NCBI GenBank assembly: GCA_002118135.1
Contig: BDIU01000004.1
Location: 62,001 to 126,000, forward strand
Direction: 5' to 3'
DNA length: 64,000 nt
DNA from: Trebouxia sp. TZW2008
Taxonomy: Eukaryota > Chlorophyta > Trebouxiophyceae > Trebouxiales > Trebouxiaceae
Of this stretch, positions 22,869 through 34,862 are shown in pieces. The translations under genes were made by a program, and so were the position numbers. The stretch's first letter is position 1, and each line of letters begins with the position of its first letter. Below the pieces are notes generated by a model. It had not been told where the DNA came from. It searched no databases and saw only the letters and a list, made by a program, of their open reading frames with translations.

Positions 22869-25800
22869 TCATACAAGCTTGCTGCGAGCCATTGAGTCTG
22901 CCAAAATTAGCAGATAGGAAGCAGCCATAGATGCTGAGTAGGCCATGGCAAGTGCATGGCTGCGCCTTGCAGCTCTGTCAGCCAAGCGCTCTGTGACTTT
23001 GCGCTTTTGTCCCATGATTCTCTCCCTCTCCGGCAAGTACACTGCCTCACCTGTCATAGCAGTGCTGGCTTTTTGACTCTTTCATGTTTTGACAGTGAAC
23101 AAACAAAAAGAGGAAGTGGCTCGATGGTAGAGACCTTTGCTTTGTACGCAGGCATGAGGTATGCATAGTCTGGTCCTCTGGCTGCATGATCCTTGCATCT
23201 GTGACTTGTCATCCATAGAACATGCAAAAGGCTTGGTGAGGCCATCAACACCATGAATTATGCCGCACAGAGCTCAGTCAGTGAACAAGCCCTACTGAAT
23301 GTCATTGACCCAATGTACAGATGGCATTGAATGCGCATGGTGAAGCTGTCTCCCTTCATTCACACACTGTCACTTACAAGCAACGATGCAGATATGCGCA
23401 TAAGCCCAGTGGATCTTTAGCCTGCTCTGCTCACCTTGTTTGTTAAAGTACTTGTTAGCCTTTGTAGGGGCACTCAGGAACTTGCCAAGTGCCCTTGGAA
23501 TGGTGAGGTACTTGATGTATGTGGGCAGGGACTTGCGCGCTACCACAGTGCGCACTCTAGGCACCAGGTAAGCAGCCACAGTCTCAGGCTGCAACACATC
23601 AGACAGCTTACTTATGCTTTGCGGGGTACAGCCAAACAGAGCTTCAAGTTGCTGACTCTCAATAGACAGATCAGAAGATGTCAAACAGAACTTTGAAACA
23701 GCACAGCACGTGGCAGTGTTGTGGCTGACATGTGCAAGCACGGTATCCAAATTTGAAGAAGTTGGATACTATGCAGGCAAAACAATCTGGTGAGCATGAC
23801 AGGCACATGTAGTGCCAGCAGACCTGTGCACACAGATTGTTACACGTGCACCAGCACTGACATGGAATTGGTGTTTTTGGTGAGCATGTCAGGTGCATGC
23901 TGTGGCAGCACACTTGTTCACACAAGACATGGAACATGCACCAGCACTGACAATGTGCATTTTGCGTATCTGGTGAGCAATTTAGGTGCTTGCAGTGGCA
24001 CTAGACCTGCTCACATAGGGTGTTGCATGTGCAACAGCACTGATGTCGTGCAGTTTGCGCATCTGCTGAACATGTCAGGTGCATGCACTCCAAGGACTGC
24101 TTGATTGAGTGCTGAACACAATTGCTTGAAAGTCTCTGGTATGCCCACTGTTGTGTGATGTATTCTGTGCAGCAACGTTGTCATGACCTCTGTCGTGTTT
24201 CCTCCTCTGCAGAAGAACTGTGAAAGCTTGACCAGATTCAGCTTTATCAGAAGCAGACCTGTTCACACAGGATGTTGAAGATCTGCTTGTTGGCTATTGT
24301 TGCTCCCTCCAGCAACAGATCTGTGAGCACCATCCCTGGGGAGAGAGTGTGCACCCTCACTGTCTTGCTGCTGGATTCTGCCTTCAAGCTGCCCATCAGG
24401 TGTGCAATGCCTGCAAGCCACAGAACGGTTGTGTGAGCCATTTTGAGCACAGCAGACTTTCCAGACTGGACACAATCCAGGCAACAGGGTGGGTACCCGC
24501 ACTGTCTTGCTGCTGGCCTCTGCCTTGAAGGTGCCCATCAGACGTGCAACGCCTGCATATCACGGGCTCCTCAAAACAGTGCACTTGGGGTCAACGCTTA
24601 GACACTACAGACTCCCTTCAGTAGCAGAGCTGTGAGCACCATGCATGGTGACAGAGTGTGCACCCCCATTGCCTTGCTGCTGCATTCAGCCTCCAAGCTG
24701 CTCATCAGATGTGCAATGCCTGTGCATCGTAAGTCGCTCTTCACAGTGCGCTCAATACATTGCACCTGGCACATCTGGACACCACAGACTAAACTGCTGC
24801 AAGGTGCGTGATGCAGCCAGGCCATTGGAGACTGCCATGCAGCAACACACTGTGGATGGGACTGCATGCTTATGTTGGATTTGCTGCAGACAGGAATTGC
24901 TCTGTACTGGTCTAAACAGGGCAAGTGCGCTCTATCTCTGGCAGGCAGCCACTTTGGGCAGCACCTGCTTTTGTGACGCTGTAGGCCTAGGCATGGCTTT
25001 AACGCCAGCAGTTAGAAATTTCATTGTGTTTCTCATGCACTGAGGGGCAGTCACATGGGATGCGAACACATCTAGACAATGAGAGCCAAGGACATGGGAG
25101 ACTACCTGCTTTCATGGCACCATACGCAGGGCGCTGCAGCATGCGTGGGCATGCCATCAGCGCCAGCAGTCAGAAACTTCATTCTGTTTACAGGCACTGA
25201 GAGGAAGTCACATCTAGACACTGAGAGGCAGTCACGTCTGGACACTGAGAGCTAAGGACATGGCAGACTACCTGCTTTTGTGGCACCATATGCAGCGTAC
25301 TGCGGCGTGGGCATGCCGTCAGCGCCAGCACCGTCCATGTTGAAAACATGACCCCCAGCAGGCTGCTTGTGCATGAGTTGCATGGCGGCTCGTGTGCATA
25401 GCAGGCTGCCCAGCATGTTGGTGCTCACAACCTGCTGCAGCTGTGCAGGTGAGGCATCACTGAACGCCTGCAGGCAGTGGTGAAGCAGGTGTCAGTGAGT
25501 CTGATTTCAAAACGCCTTGACAAATTTTGACAGTCATGAAAACGCAGTCTCCAGTGGGCTGCAGTATATGAGCTGCATGTCAGCCCGAATGCACCGCAGG
25601 CTGCCCAGCACGTCAGTGCTCATAATCTGCAGCTGCTCAGACGAGGCGTCACTGAAAGCCTGCAATCAGTGATCAGTCTGACATACATTCACGGTTTGCC
25701 AAAGTCGCATGCTGCCTGCATGCAAAGCAGGCTGCCCAGCATATTGGTGCTCAACACCTGTTGCAGCTGCACAGGTGAGGCATCACTGAAAGCCTGCATG

Positions 25801-28527
25801 CAAGAGCGAGTCTGATCTCAAGAGGCTGAGAGTTGACGAAGTTGGGCAGCATCATATGCTGTCCAGCTTGTACGACTGTGAGGGTCACATGCAATCTGAA
25901 AGGCACAGCTACGCAATTCAATGCATGGCTGCTGTGCATTGCAGTACCAGCACTACGACAGGTCATCACAGACCGGCCGAGCCGAGCTGTATAGACAGGC
26001 CAAGGCCTGGCGTGAGTGACAAGTCAAGGCATGGGCTTCACCTGAAAGCTGCCGCTGTAGCCAGCATTGTTGATCCACACATCAACTCTTCCCAGCTTAG
26101 CTTTGGCACTTGCCACAAGCCGTGCTACGCTGGCAGGGCTGCTGACATCACATTCTGTGCCGTCCACTTGGACAGCAGCATTGACCTACAAACACGCACG
26201 GAATGTACAGAGCTGATCTATGGTTGATTCAAATGCCCATGACCCTGAGCAAAGCATGCATGTATTCATTCATTCATCACATTTCAAGGTCGTTGGGACC
26301 ACTTGGCAATCAACCATTTTGCATACATCTTCAAGCAAAACTGCTTGAATGATCAATCAACCACAGAACAAACCAAAACAAATAACAAAAACTAACTGCA
26401 GTGCTGTGACCTTGCGTTTGAGCCTCAAACAGCAAGCAACAGATGTCGGTGCTGTTGACAGGCACTTTCTGTGTCATCTGATGCTACAAAGCACGCGCTG
26501 CTACGTTTTTGAGAGACATTCTGATACATCATGCATGACACCCCATGGCAGTGGATTAGTACATGCTTGCAAACTGGCTCACCTCTGCTCTCATGTCTTC
26601 TCGGACCTTCTGCACGCCAGCAGTTGTGCGTGATGTGATGAAGACCTTGTCTCCAGACCTGAACATACGACAAGAAGCACTATAATTACTGTGTATAGGC
26701 TTCTAAATTGTGCTTGCGGTTTGCAGCAGACGTTCAAAACAGTCCATTGCTTCCAGACAGCATTTGCCTGACATTGCTCTGACTGAAGCAACTGAATATT
26801 GATGAGTTGATTGATTGGCACCTGTGCCTGCACAAAGGCAAGGTGGGTAACAAGTATGCCTTACCCTGTGTCTGTGAGCCATACAGCAGGCTTGTGTGTT
26901 TACCTGAAGGTGTGCAGACGACAGAGCCAGCAACACAAGCAACTGAAGATGCCAACTGAAAAGCCTGAGAGCCAGTCACTCAAGACACTGCTGCTGAGCC
27001 AAGCCATGCATGTTTAGCTCCATACTGGAATCAACACCTTTGATTGGTCTTACAGTTGCTTTTGGCCATTTGCAATTTTGACCAGCTTCAATTGATTGAC
27101 TATGCCATTGACTTCACTGCTGCCTACTGATGTAGGCAAGCCGTGAGGTGCAAGCGGCGACCTGTTGGGTAGGAGTCAAGTGAGCACAACCTCAGCAGAA
27201 TGCAGCTTGTTCACGACAGCATTGCCTGTGCATGCACCAAACAAGGGCATCGACCCAGCGTACCTGAGGAACTCCCGGGCAAGGGCTTTGCCAACTCCTT
27301 TGCCACCACCTGTTATCACCACGTTGAGCTGTGTGTCAGGCGCTCGCCAGAACCTGCGCATGCCTGCCCTGTTCAGCGCTGCATACCAGCCACCCACAAA
27401 GGCTCCCATGGTCGTCGGCATCCACACTGGGGATGTATCAATGCCTGCAGCATTGTCAACTTCAACTTTGCCAGTAGATGGTTGCTGCTGGAAAATTTGA
27501 GCAATGCCTGATGTGCCAATGCCCACAGACTTGTTGATCTGAAGTCTGCTAGTAGAAGCTGCACGCTATGTCTGATGTAATAACGCCTGGTGTTTCAATG
27601 CCTGCAGACTTGTCAAGCTGTCTATTGCTGCACAACAGGGACCCACAGTGGTTGGCATCCAAACTGGGGATACGACAACATTGTCAAGCTGTCTGTTGGT
27701 TCAAGACTTGACATTTCCGTTTGTAAAGCATAAAAAAAAATGCATTGGAGGTTGCCAAAGGGCAGCTGAGGGCGACGCTCATTTGTGAAATGGACATGTG
27801 CCAGCCATGCATATCCGCTATTGTGCATGGTGATGCCCATAAACCATTGTATGATTTAAGGACAATTGCGCCATCTAAATTGAACTCCCATATGCCAATC
27901 AACATGATGAAATGCGCTTTTGCCAGAACATGCTATCAATTGTGCAGCGTTTCATGCCCTTTGCAGCGCAACTCTACCCTTGTTGCTGAGCAGTAGGCAG
28001 GCAGTGGTGTTTTGGCATCAAAGGACTGGCAGACGTGAGACGCACAAGGAGCACACACCTGACACATGGCAGATCACACCCAGCAAGTATGCTGAGGCTA
28101 GCACCAGTCCTATAGGTTTGTGCAGACCCAATGCTGCTTGCTCCCCAGCATGTTTGATGAAAGGAAACGCTCTGTTCGGAACAAGGACAGGGGCAGGAGT
28201 TACATTCAAGTTCTGCTGAACCTGAGCAGGTGTACATGGCTTTCTTGTCATCGGCCTGGCTGTGCTGTCCTGTGTGCCTGGCTGGCTGACATGCCACTTA
28301 TGCTTCACATGTCTGGGATACACTTTGCGAGAAGAGCTCAGATTGACAAGATCAATCTTGTCAGATTGTGGCTTATGTGCGCGGTCGAGCAAGACTGTGC
28401 CATGTCCTCCCTTGCTGACTGTAGGTATTCTTTGCCCTGAGCGCTGAGGCAGCCTTCGTGGGCTGAAGATCAGTCTTGTCCCGGCCAAGTACGACCCCTG
28501 CCTGGGAGAGAACGTCTGCAGCCTCAT
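22869..28527 (-). CDS. NYC1: Chlorophyll(ide) b reductase, NYC1 type (short-chain dehydrogenase)
   Basis: Eight exons: 28527-28059, 27507-27264, 26658-26583, 26185-26042, 25467-25272, 24410-24259, 23588-23435, 23050-22869; 538 aa with every phase consistent. Exon 1 has a basic, Ser-rich transit-like start and a hydrophobic segment IGLVLASAYLLGVICHV (about residues 138-154). The Rossmann fold follows: VVITGGGKGVGKALAREFLR, NNAGYSG, the family signature FNMDGAG, then YGATKAG with catalytic Tyr and Lys, and VHTLSPGMVLTDLLLEGA. The C-terminal exon adds a second hydrophobic stretch (ALAMAYSASMAASYLLILA). NYC1/NOL reduces chlorophyll b to 7-hydroxymethyl chlorophyll a in thylakoids; the membrane segments favour NYC1 over NOL. 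Exons 5 and 6 each have two decayed upstream copies, and the end of exon 6 is repeated downstream. Confidence 0.9.
23785..24100 (-). repeat. Roughly 93-bp tandem array (about 4 units) derived from the exon 6 end of NYC1
   Basis: Units start near 23790, 23884, 23975 and 24066. Each contains a version of TGGTGAGCATGTCAGGTGCA and of the exon 6 end plus donor (minus strand CTGTGTGAACAG followed by GTCTG), seen here as variants encoding LCEQ or LCAQ. The array fills most of intron 6, downstream of the working exon. Confidence 0.75.
24475..24725 (-). repeat. Two decayed upstream copies of NYC1 exon 6
   Basis: The true exon starts at 24410. Copies start at 24552 (GVARLMGTFKAEASSKTVRV) and 24719 (GIAHLMSSLEAECSSKAMGV), 142 and 167 bp apart. 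The third copy extends through a version of VHTLSPCMVLTALLL. Neither copy has a donor that keeps phase. Confidence 0.88.
25560..25797 (-). repeat. Two decayed upstream copies of NYC1 exon 5
   Basis: The true exon starts at 25467. Copies start at 25659 (AFSDASSEQLQIMSTDVLGS, one codon missing) and 25793 (AFSDASPVQLQQVLSTNMLG). Both retain CTGCAG-like acceptors but break down before the FNMDGAG region. Confidence 0.88.
27630..27700 (-). repeat. Decayed upstream copy of part of NYC1 exon 2
   Basis: The exon 2 region around 27415-27470 (minus strand CCCCAGTGTGGATGCC) recurs at about 27640-27690 (CCCCAGTTTGGATGCC), again on the acceptor side, upstream of the working exon. Confidence 0.65.
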
Positions 28528-29980
28528 GCCGTCGTCGTAGCGCTCGTACTCAGCCCGTTTGGTTCATGCTGACGCAGAGGCAACAACAGGATTCGCTGAT
28601 CACAACGGCGTCAAAGGCAAATCATTTACGATCCTTCACCAACCAATCTGCAGCTCAATAAAGCTTCGACACAATACAACGCTACAAGAGAATCTCGGTC
28701 CGCGCAACAGGGAGTCGCGCTGGTTAGCTTTCAGGTCTGGATCACCGTCCGTGAAACGCAAGCGGAGCTGAGAGTCACAGCATGGACTGATGATCTACAA
28801 GTACACAAGGCGGGCAAGCACACTGCTCAGTGTCTGCAGGCCGGTGAATCTCGCGCGTGCTCAAATTGAACTGTATGTGGCTGTCTGTAACAGCATGTCC
28901 CCGAAACCAGTCAAGCAAATGAGTCATTGCCAAACTCAGCTTGCAGCCGTGAGTGTATAAAATAATGTTGCTGCAGTACCCTGGTTTGCAGTGACTTCTC
29001 TCGATTGCTTTGGACACGAAAAAAAATTCTGGAAGCAGACTGTACTTACTGAGAGGTGCCAAGTGCAGTAATTGGTTCTTGCTTGCACTGGGCTTACATC
29101 AAGAATACTACTAATGTCCTGACGTCGAGAGTGACAGTCCTTACAGTAACCATGTATGCGCATGTAACTCCCGTCCTTTGAGTAATCACACTGTTTTGCT
29201 GAATTCTGTATGGGTCGGCTGAATGGGCAGCTCTGAAGGGTTGTGGTAACATGCGCAGGTTAGCTATGTAAAATAATGTGGATCATTTGAACTGAATCAC
29301 CCTGCAGCGTGACATGCCCTATTGCAACCCTCTTTGACATTCCAGCAAACACAGGAATAGCTCTGTCAAACCCCTATACTTCAACCAGAACTTCACCACT
29401 TCATTGTTACAGAAGTTATAGAGAGGAATAGAGGTAAGGGTGTAGATTCAGGCTGTTGGGGGATTCAGGTATTGTAACATCGAAACAGGTGCAACAGCGA
29501 AATAGGTGCTTGACGCATTCAAAGGGGCGCCCTCTGGTAAAACCCCCCCCCGCTTCTACTAGAATAGTACCTTTGCTTACGGTGGTGTCAGTAACAAGTC
29601 AACGGGGTTGAGAGTAAACTCTGGGTTTTCCAGTTCGCTGCATGTGATGTCTTAGACTGCTGCATGCTGACTCCAAAGGAGCGTATGCAGATTTTGCAGA
29701 AATCTGGCATTCTTGCACCCACTCCAGCGTGTCAATGGCAATTGTTCCTATCCACCAGATAGTCATGCAACTGCCCAAGCAAGCCTCCCCACCCACCCAA
29801 GGTCTGCAGAGGGCTTGTCTATACTGCTTGCCACGTGTATATCCATACCCATATCAAAGACAGCTGAACAATGGTCAAACCAGAGTATGTGCATGCAGGT
29901 CATGGGCAAGTGCAAAATGCATTTTTGAGGCAGCCAAACCTGGGGCAAAGTAGTGAAACAGCTAGGCACCCATGAGCAAT
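28528..29980. other. Intergenic region with a partial MITE
   Basis: The first part, beside the NYC1 start, is CpG-rich and probably promoter. A partial pogo-like MITE lies at 29040-29150. A C9 run is present near 29545. No convincing exon was found. Confidence 0.45.
29040..29150. mobile_element. Pogo-like MITE, partial copy C
   Basis: It matches the right-hand half of the family: AGTGCAGTAATTGGTTC, TTACATCAAGAATAC and GTCCTTACAGTAACC. The left terminus is missing. Confidence 0.5.
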
Positions 29981-30967
29981 CTAGATAGGTTCATCTGCCA
30001 TGGCTTTTGTATATGGCAAGTCTGCCTTCACAGCAATGAGCTGTAGCACCTCCGCAGGAATGGCTGCCATAGCCAGCCACAGCGAGGACTCCTGTGGAAG
30101 TGTTGATGAAGCTGCATGCTGCGTAGCATGTCTAAAACAGCAAAAAAAGGTGACGCAGCCTGGATTACGCTTCAACCTGTCCGTATCTTTGACTCTTTGG
30201 ACAATCGGCTGGACAACAGGATGCCATACGTCCAAGATTCGTCGAGCATTGCGTTGGCATGTGCCTGGGTTTTCAAGCATCCATGCATTCCCATCCTCAA
30301 CAGCAGACATATAGGTGAAATACTGCAGAAATCAAGTTCCTGTTGGACATGTCCATAAGCAGATCATGTAACAGCTGAAGACATTGCCAGAGGACAGAGC
30401 AACTGCAAAGACCAGATCACCTGTTCTTGATAGGCGGCAATGCCGCCATAGTCATCTCCTAACAGTTTGCTTTCCCACGGTTTTGTTGCCAAGTGCCGCA
30501 CGTCCTTGACCTTGAGCCGATACTGAAGTTCTTTGACCAATAGGTCATAGCAGGCCTGGTGACAAGGCAAGCCTACCAAGGCTCCATCAAGATCGAAGGG
30601 CACAAACTGGGCATCATCCGACACCGTATCGAAGCCGGCGAGCCCATCCCAATCCTTAAGCTTGATGGGGACGTTGTCCTCCTGTGGGCAACGAGAAGCA
30701 GATCAATTGAGCTGAAGCATAAAGGTTGTATGGGTGGAAGACAACAGCTTATAAAGTAACTACCACTGAGTCTGGAAATTCTTGCCCCACCCTCCAGAAA
30801 GCAGACGGTCCCTCCGTCTCTGTCAGGCCAATGCGGTCTAACATCCAAGTGACCCGTTCCCGATCTGCCTGTGTCGGAAACTGCGGTGAGTCTTCCTCCT
30901 CAACTGCCCATTGCTCCAGATCGGCAGGCCCCTCGCAAATTGCGCAACAAATTGACACGTATCCCAT
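29981..30967 (-). CDS. Conserved hypothetical protein with CxxC start (CAICEGP)
   Basis: Three exons: 30967-30764, 30681-30421, 30322-29981; all phase 0, giving 268 aa. The start MGYVSICCAICEGPADLEQW recalls a group of mostly fungal, F-box-associated proteins that open with a CAICGGP-like motif. Later segments FDLDGALVGLPCHQACYDLL, LLGDDYGGIAAYQEQ and DGNAWMLENPGTCQRNAR fit the same pattern of a conserved Cys-His pair and a YGG box (a family resemblance from memory, not verified). The C-terminal stretch, after NPGCVTF, contains LPQESSLWLAMAAIPAEVLQ and a stop; the CVTFF part could instead be a short intron. No catalytic function can be proposed. Confidence 0.65.
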
Positions 30968-32315
30968 TGAGAAAGCTGCTACACATCCCCCTTGCAAAAG
31001 TTTGTCGTGTTTCTAAGAACAGGCGTGACGCTTACGGGCTGCAAGCCTCAAGGCACACACAGATTCTTGGACTGAGGGAACATATCTGGCGTGACTGGGG
31101 TCAAGTCCAGTCAGCAAGGTCAGTCGAGATGATTGATTCAAGAATTGACCCAGAACACCAGCAATTGAAATCGGGAATCGGACAGCCCCTCTCCAGGGTT
31201 TGCCGTTGTGCAAAGTAAAGGCTTGAAGTAAAATCTTGCAGGAATCTGGTAGGGGGATATGCACAAAGCCTACATATGTACAGACACAAACTTTTGCTAT
31301 CACACTGCAAAGGCTTACTCACAACACAGGGACTGCTCACGCTTTGCACAGCATCAGTGGTCACACATGCAAATGCACATATTTGCCTGTATGTACGTCA
31401 TGATGGCACTTTCGCATGGGCAAGCCACTTGTTGAGATCACCATTTGCATAGCGTGTTGTACACAAGGGCTGGACCAGCTGATGTCCTGAGGCATTGCAA
31501 TCAATTGATAGGCGAGCAGCACTTTGATCAGCAATCAGTCATGTTTCCAGATGCCAAATGCAGCTAGCTATGTCGATGCAAAGCACCAGGACTACATATT
31601 CAGGTCAAGCAGACGCACAGTGACATCTTGTGCTTCAGCTCCATGGCCCCTTCTGTACATTCTTTCGCAGAGGAACAGCATTGCAAAAGCTCAACATATC
31701 GGACAGTGTAGCAGCAGAATGCTGACTTGGTCCTGGGCTAGTCAGCACACAAAAGGCACAGGTGCAGAATAGTCCTGCCAAAAAGCAGCACTTAGCCCTG
31801 CTGTAGCAGAAGTAAGGTCCAGATTTGGGTCCTGCAGTGGCAGCCAATGCTGTATAGGCTGGATGTAGAGGTCCACATCAAAAGGCCTCACGGCGGGACA
31901 TTGGCGTCTGGCTTCTTGACTATCCAGAAATTGACATCTCAAGAGACAACAAGTTCACAGAGGCATGAGCAAGCAAGACACAGCAGGGTAGATATGCATC
32001 AATAAGAATGGACATCAATTGCGGGCATCATTTTGCATGGATGCCTGTTTGTGTGGCGTGAATTGAAGCTGATGTAACAGAGGCCTTGCATTTGCAGACA
32101 GCTGTCCAAAGCCCGTGTTTGTATCATGATTAGCTTTGAATACACAGTGCATGCATAGCTACGGGAACGCCTCAACATTGCATAGCAAACTGTCACATGA
32201 CAAAGAGCACTCAAAGGCGTGAATAATCCAGATGGTGCAATGTGACTATGCTGTGAGAGGCAATGATACCCAGCTGCTAGACTCATCTACAAACGCTTGC
32301 TCAATGCTGAGCAAA
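30968..32315. other. Intergenic stretch with an unplaced open frame
   Basis: Between 31780 and 31930 the minus strand has an open segment containing RQCPAVRPFDVDLYIQPIQ and WLPLQDPNLDLTSATAGLSA that looks somewhat coding. I could not attach it in phase to either neighbouring gene. The rest shows no clear gene. Confidence 0.35.
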
Positions 32316-34862
32316 TCAGCTTGAATGGCCGGCAAGGGCCTGCCGAGATGCTCTTAACCTTAGCCTTGCCTGCAAAACACTCCCTCTGATGCAATGACAA
32401 TGGGTATGCATGAACAAGCAGCTGCTGATGGCGGCAGGGCATAACTTGACCCAGATACTACGTATGCAAATGTCGTGACTGCAGGCAAGATGTGTGTCTC
32501 ACCGCAAGGCCTTACTAATGAACCCCCTTACTTGTCACGACTACTGCGTCATACTTTAGTCATTACATATGCATTAATATGCATCATCATACATTACTGA
32601 TGCTTAGCTGGTGGCACACCACAAGCTATGAAATTGTTCCTACCAACTGACTATGTTGGGGATAGTATTTCAACACATAAATGTCACAGGAACAGCGCTC
32701 TTATTACGTTTGCTATAACTTGCCAATGGCTATTACCTTGGCATAGTCTTTGTTGATGGTCAGAGCAGCCTCAGCTGCAGTGATTGCCGGTTTATGAAGC
32801 CCAATGGCGGCCAGTGCAGCGGCCAGGTTGCAATGCACGGTTGAGCAGTGTGGCTCTGCTGCCAATGCCAGGTGATACTGCTCTACTGCGTCTGCAAGCA
32901 AGGCAAACAGAGTCCTGCTTTACAGTGTGTTCCTGTTGTAGTTGCACATGATGTAGTGACATGCGTGATATACCAGCCTCGAAAGTGGGAACCAAGCACT
33001 GTCATCTGGCTTCAGTGGTACTTCCCAAGAGTGACAATGCAGTGTAGTGACAGATTTCTTGTTAACAAACGCAGTCGCTACGTCAAGAAACCACTTAACA
33101 CAACTGCAGCTTGCAATTGGTATACATCGTCTAAGTGCTTTTTCTACAATGCGGTACAGCAAGTTGCTGCATTGCACGGTCAATATTGCAGCCAGCACAT
33201 ACATTCTCAACAGTGGCCAACATACTATTCAGTCTGACTTGCATTGATTGCACAGTGTATATCACATTCTGGTCAATGCAAACAAGTGTGTTCAAAGCCA
33301 GGATCAGTGAAGATGTTGAGGAGTACCATCATATCGCCCAGCTTTGAAGAATGCATTCCCATGGTCCTTGCAACGCAAAGCTGCGTGACACCTACTGCGC
33401 AATCCTGCAAATTTTGCTGTGGAGATTGGGATCAGGCTGACTTCTGCCACGGGCACCAAGGCCGCACTCAATGTACCAATGGCTTCTTCAAGGTCACCAA
33501 GCCTTGCTAGAATCTGGCTTTTCCGCAAGAACAGGATGTGATATAGAGCAACATTTTGATTGATCCTGTAGCAACAGACTGAAGACTTTCAAATTTTCAA
33601 AAGCAGAGCTGGACAGAAACTGTTGCCACAGCAAGATTGACCAGCTTGGCAGTCCATGGACAACAATATGATAACAATAACAATAATAATAATAAAAAAT
33701 ATTGGAATAATAATAATGATAATAATAATGATAATAATAATAATAATAATAACAACAATCACATGTTCCAGCATATACTGCTAGGTATGTGTGGCACAAG
33801 TCCTATCTCGCCAGGCAGGCTTGTCTTGAGCGTTGCGATATGGAAGCCTGATGTTTAACTGTTGAAAGTGAGACGAAACAATGTCATTTCAGATCTGACA
33901 TCAACCATATGATGATACAATTCAACCCAATCCAACTTGCACACAGCAGCCCATGGTGTGCCGTGAATGCATTGATGTAACATGCATAACAATGTTCATG
34001 CTGTCAACCTGTGAGGCATCTCAGCACGTGCAACATGCTGAGTGCTGGCCACCAGAAAAGCTATTGGCATTGGATGGTAGTCTGCATTAGGGGTGACGAG
34101 CATCAAGATGGCACCCAAGCTCAACATAAGCTAAGTAGGGTGTGCATTGCTCACTCTCTGGTTGGCATGACGCAAGTCTTTGACAACCTCTGTGCTGACA
34201 TTGAGGTGGTTAACTTTTCTAAGACACGTTAGCATACAACAAAGCTTCATGTAGGCTGATTTTGAGAAGCTGTTGGCGTTCAAATGGCTCACCTCATGAA
34301 AGTCTCTATCCTGTTGAATGCCTTGTCCAGTTCTCCGTCCTCTGTCCATTTGCTGATACAGTCAAGTGTGCCTTGCATGCTCGGCAACTGGGCAGGATCA
34401 CTCCTTCTTGAACATGTATTTTGCGCTGCAGAGCAAAGAGCTTGCATGAGCAGACTTCAGATGCTGAGGCATGCAGGATGACTCGAAAATACCCATGTTC
34501 AAAACCGGCCACAATGTACTTGGTATAATGTATAGTTGAAAGGTGGTGTGCCTGATGCTTGTGATATGTGCACCAACGCAAAGTTGTCGGCTTCTGAATC
34601 AGCTCAGCATGCAAAAGAAGGCATGTTTGGCTGTCGAGTATTGGGCAATCCTTTGAGTTGCATAGGGAAGCAACATGAGTTCCTTGGATGGAACGTTCTG
34701 CTTGTAAGACGAGACTGACGGCACTCACAGCTTGTTCAGTGGTGCGAATATGCATGCATGTATACATACTTTGTCCAGTGTTCCTGCTCTGATTCCAGCC
34801 TCGACTCTTGAAGCATGCTCCTGCGATGCGCGAAATGCAGCCGCACTCTTGTAAGCTGCCAT
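32316..34862 (-). CDS. Small tetratricopeptide-repeat protein
   Basis: Five exons: 34862-34770, 34387-34293, 33565-33327, 32891-32737, 32369-32316; phases agree, giving 211 aa. The N-terminus is helical (FRASQEHASRVEAGIRAGTL). The middle has KSQILARLGDLEEAIGTL. The C-terminal half carries the best repeats: KDHGNAFFKAGRYDDAVEQY with HLALAAEP, then STVHCNLAAALAAIGLHKPA with ALTINKDYAKARLRLRAS and a stop. The spacing matches TPR units of co-chaperone proteins (DNAJC7-like), but no J domain follows and the last repeat is cut short. A further downstream exon could have been missed. Intron 3 contains a pogo-like MITE and a SINE-like repeat with an AAT tail. Confidence 0.72.
32923..33096. mobile_element. 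Pogo-like MITE, diverged copy E
   Basis: TA-flanked left end CAGTGTGTTCCTGTTGTAG. The core GGGAACCAAGCACTG and TTCAGTGGTACTT match the core of copy D. The degenerate right end is GTCGCTACGTCAAGAAACCAC. It lies in intron 3 of the TPR gene. Confidence 0.6.
33660..33845 (-). mobile_element. SINE-like repeat with (AAT)n tail, copy 3
   Basis: An AAT/AAC/GAT microsatellite (33660-33765) abuts a unit containing CATGTTCCAGCATATACTGC, GTGTGGCACAAGTCC and GCCAGGCAGGCTTGTC. The same unit recurs near 38641-38702 and 48727-48778, each time beside AAT/AAC-type repeats. On the minus strand the microsatellite is a 3' tail. Confidence 0.6.

Noticed and set aside
33494..33799. Poly-Tyr/Ile minus-strand frames
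   Set aside because: They translate the AAT microsatellite.
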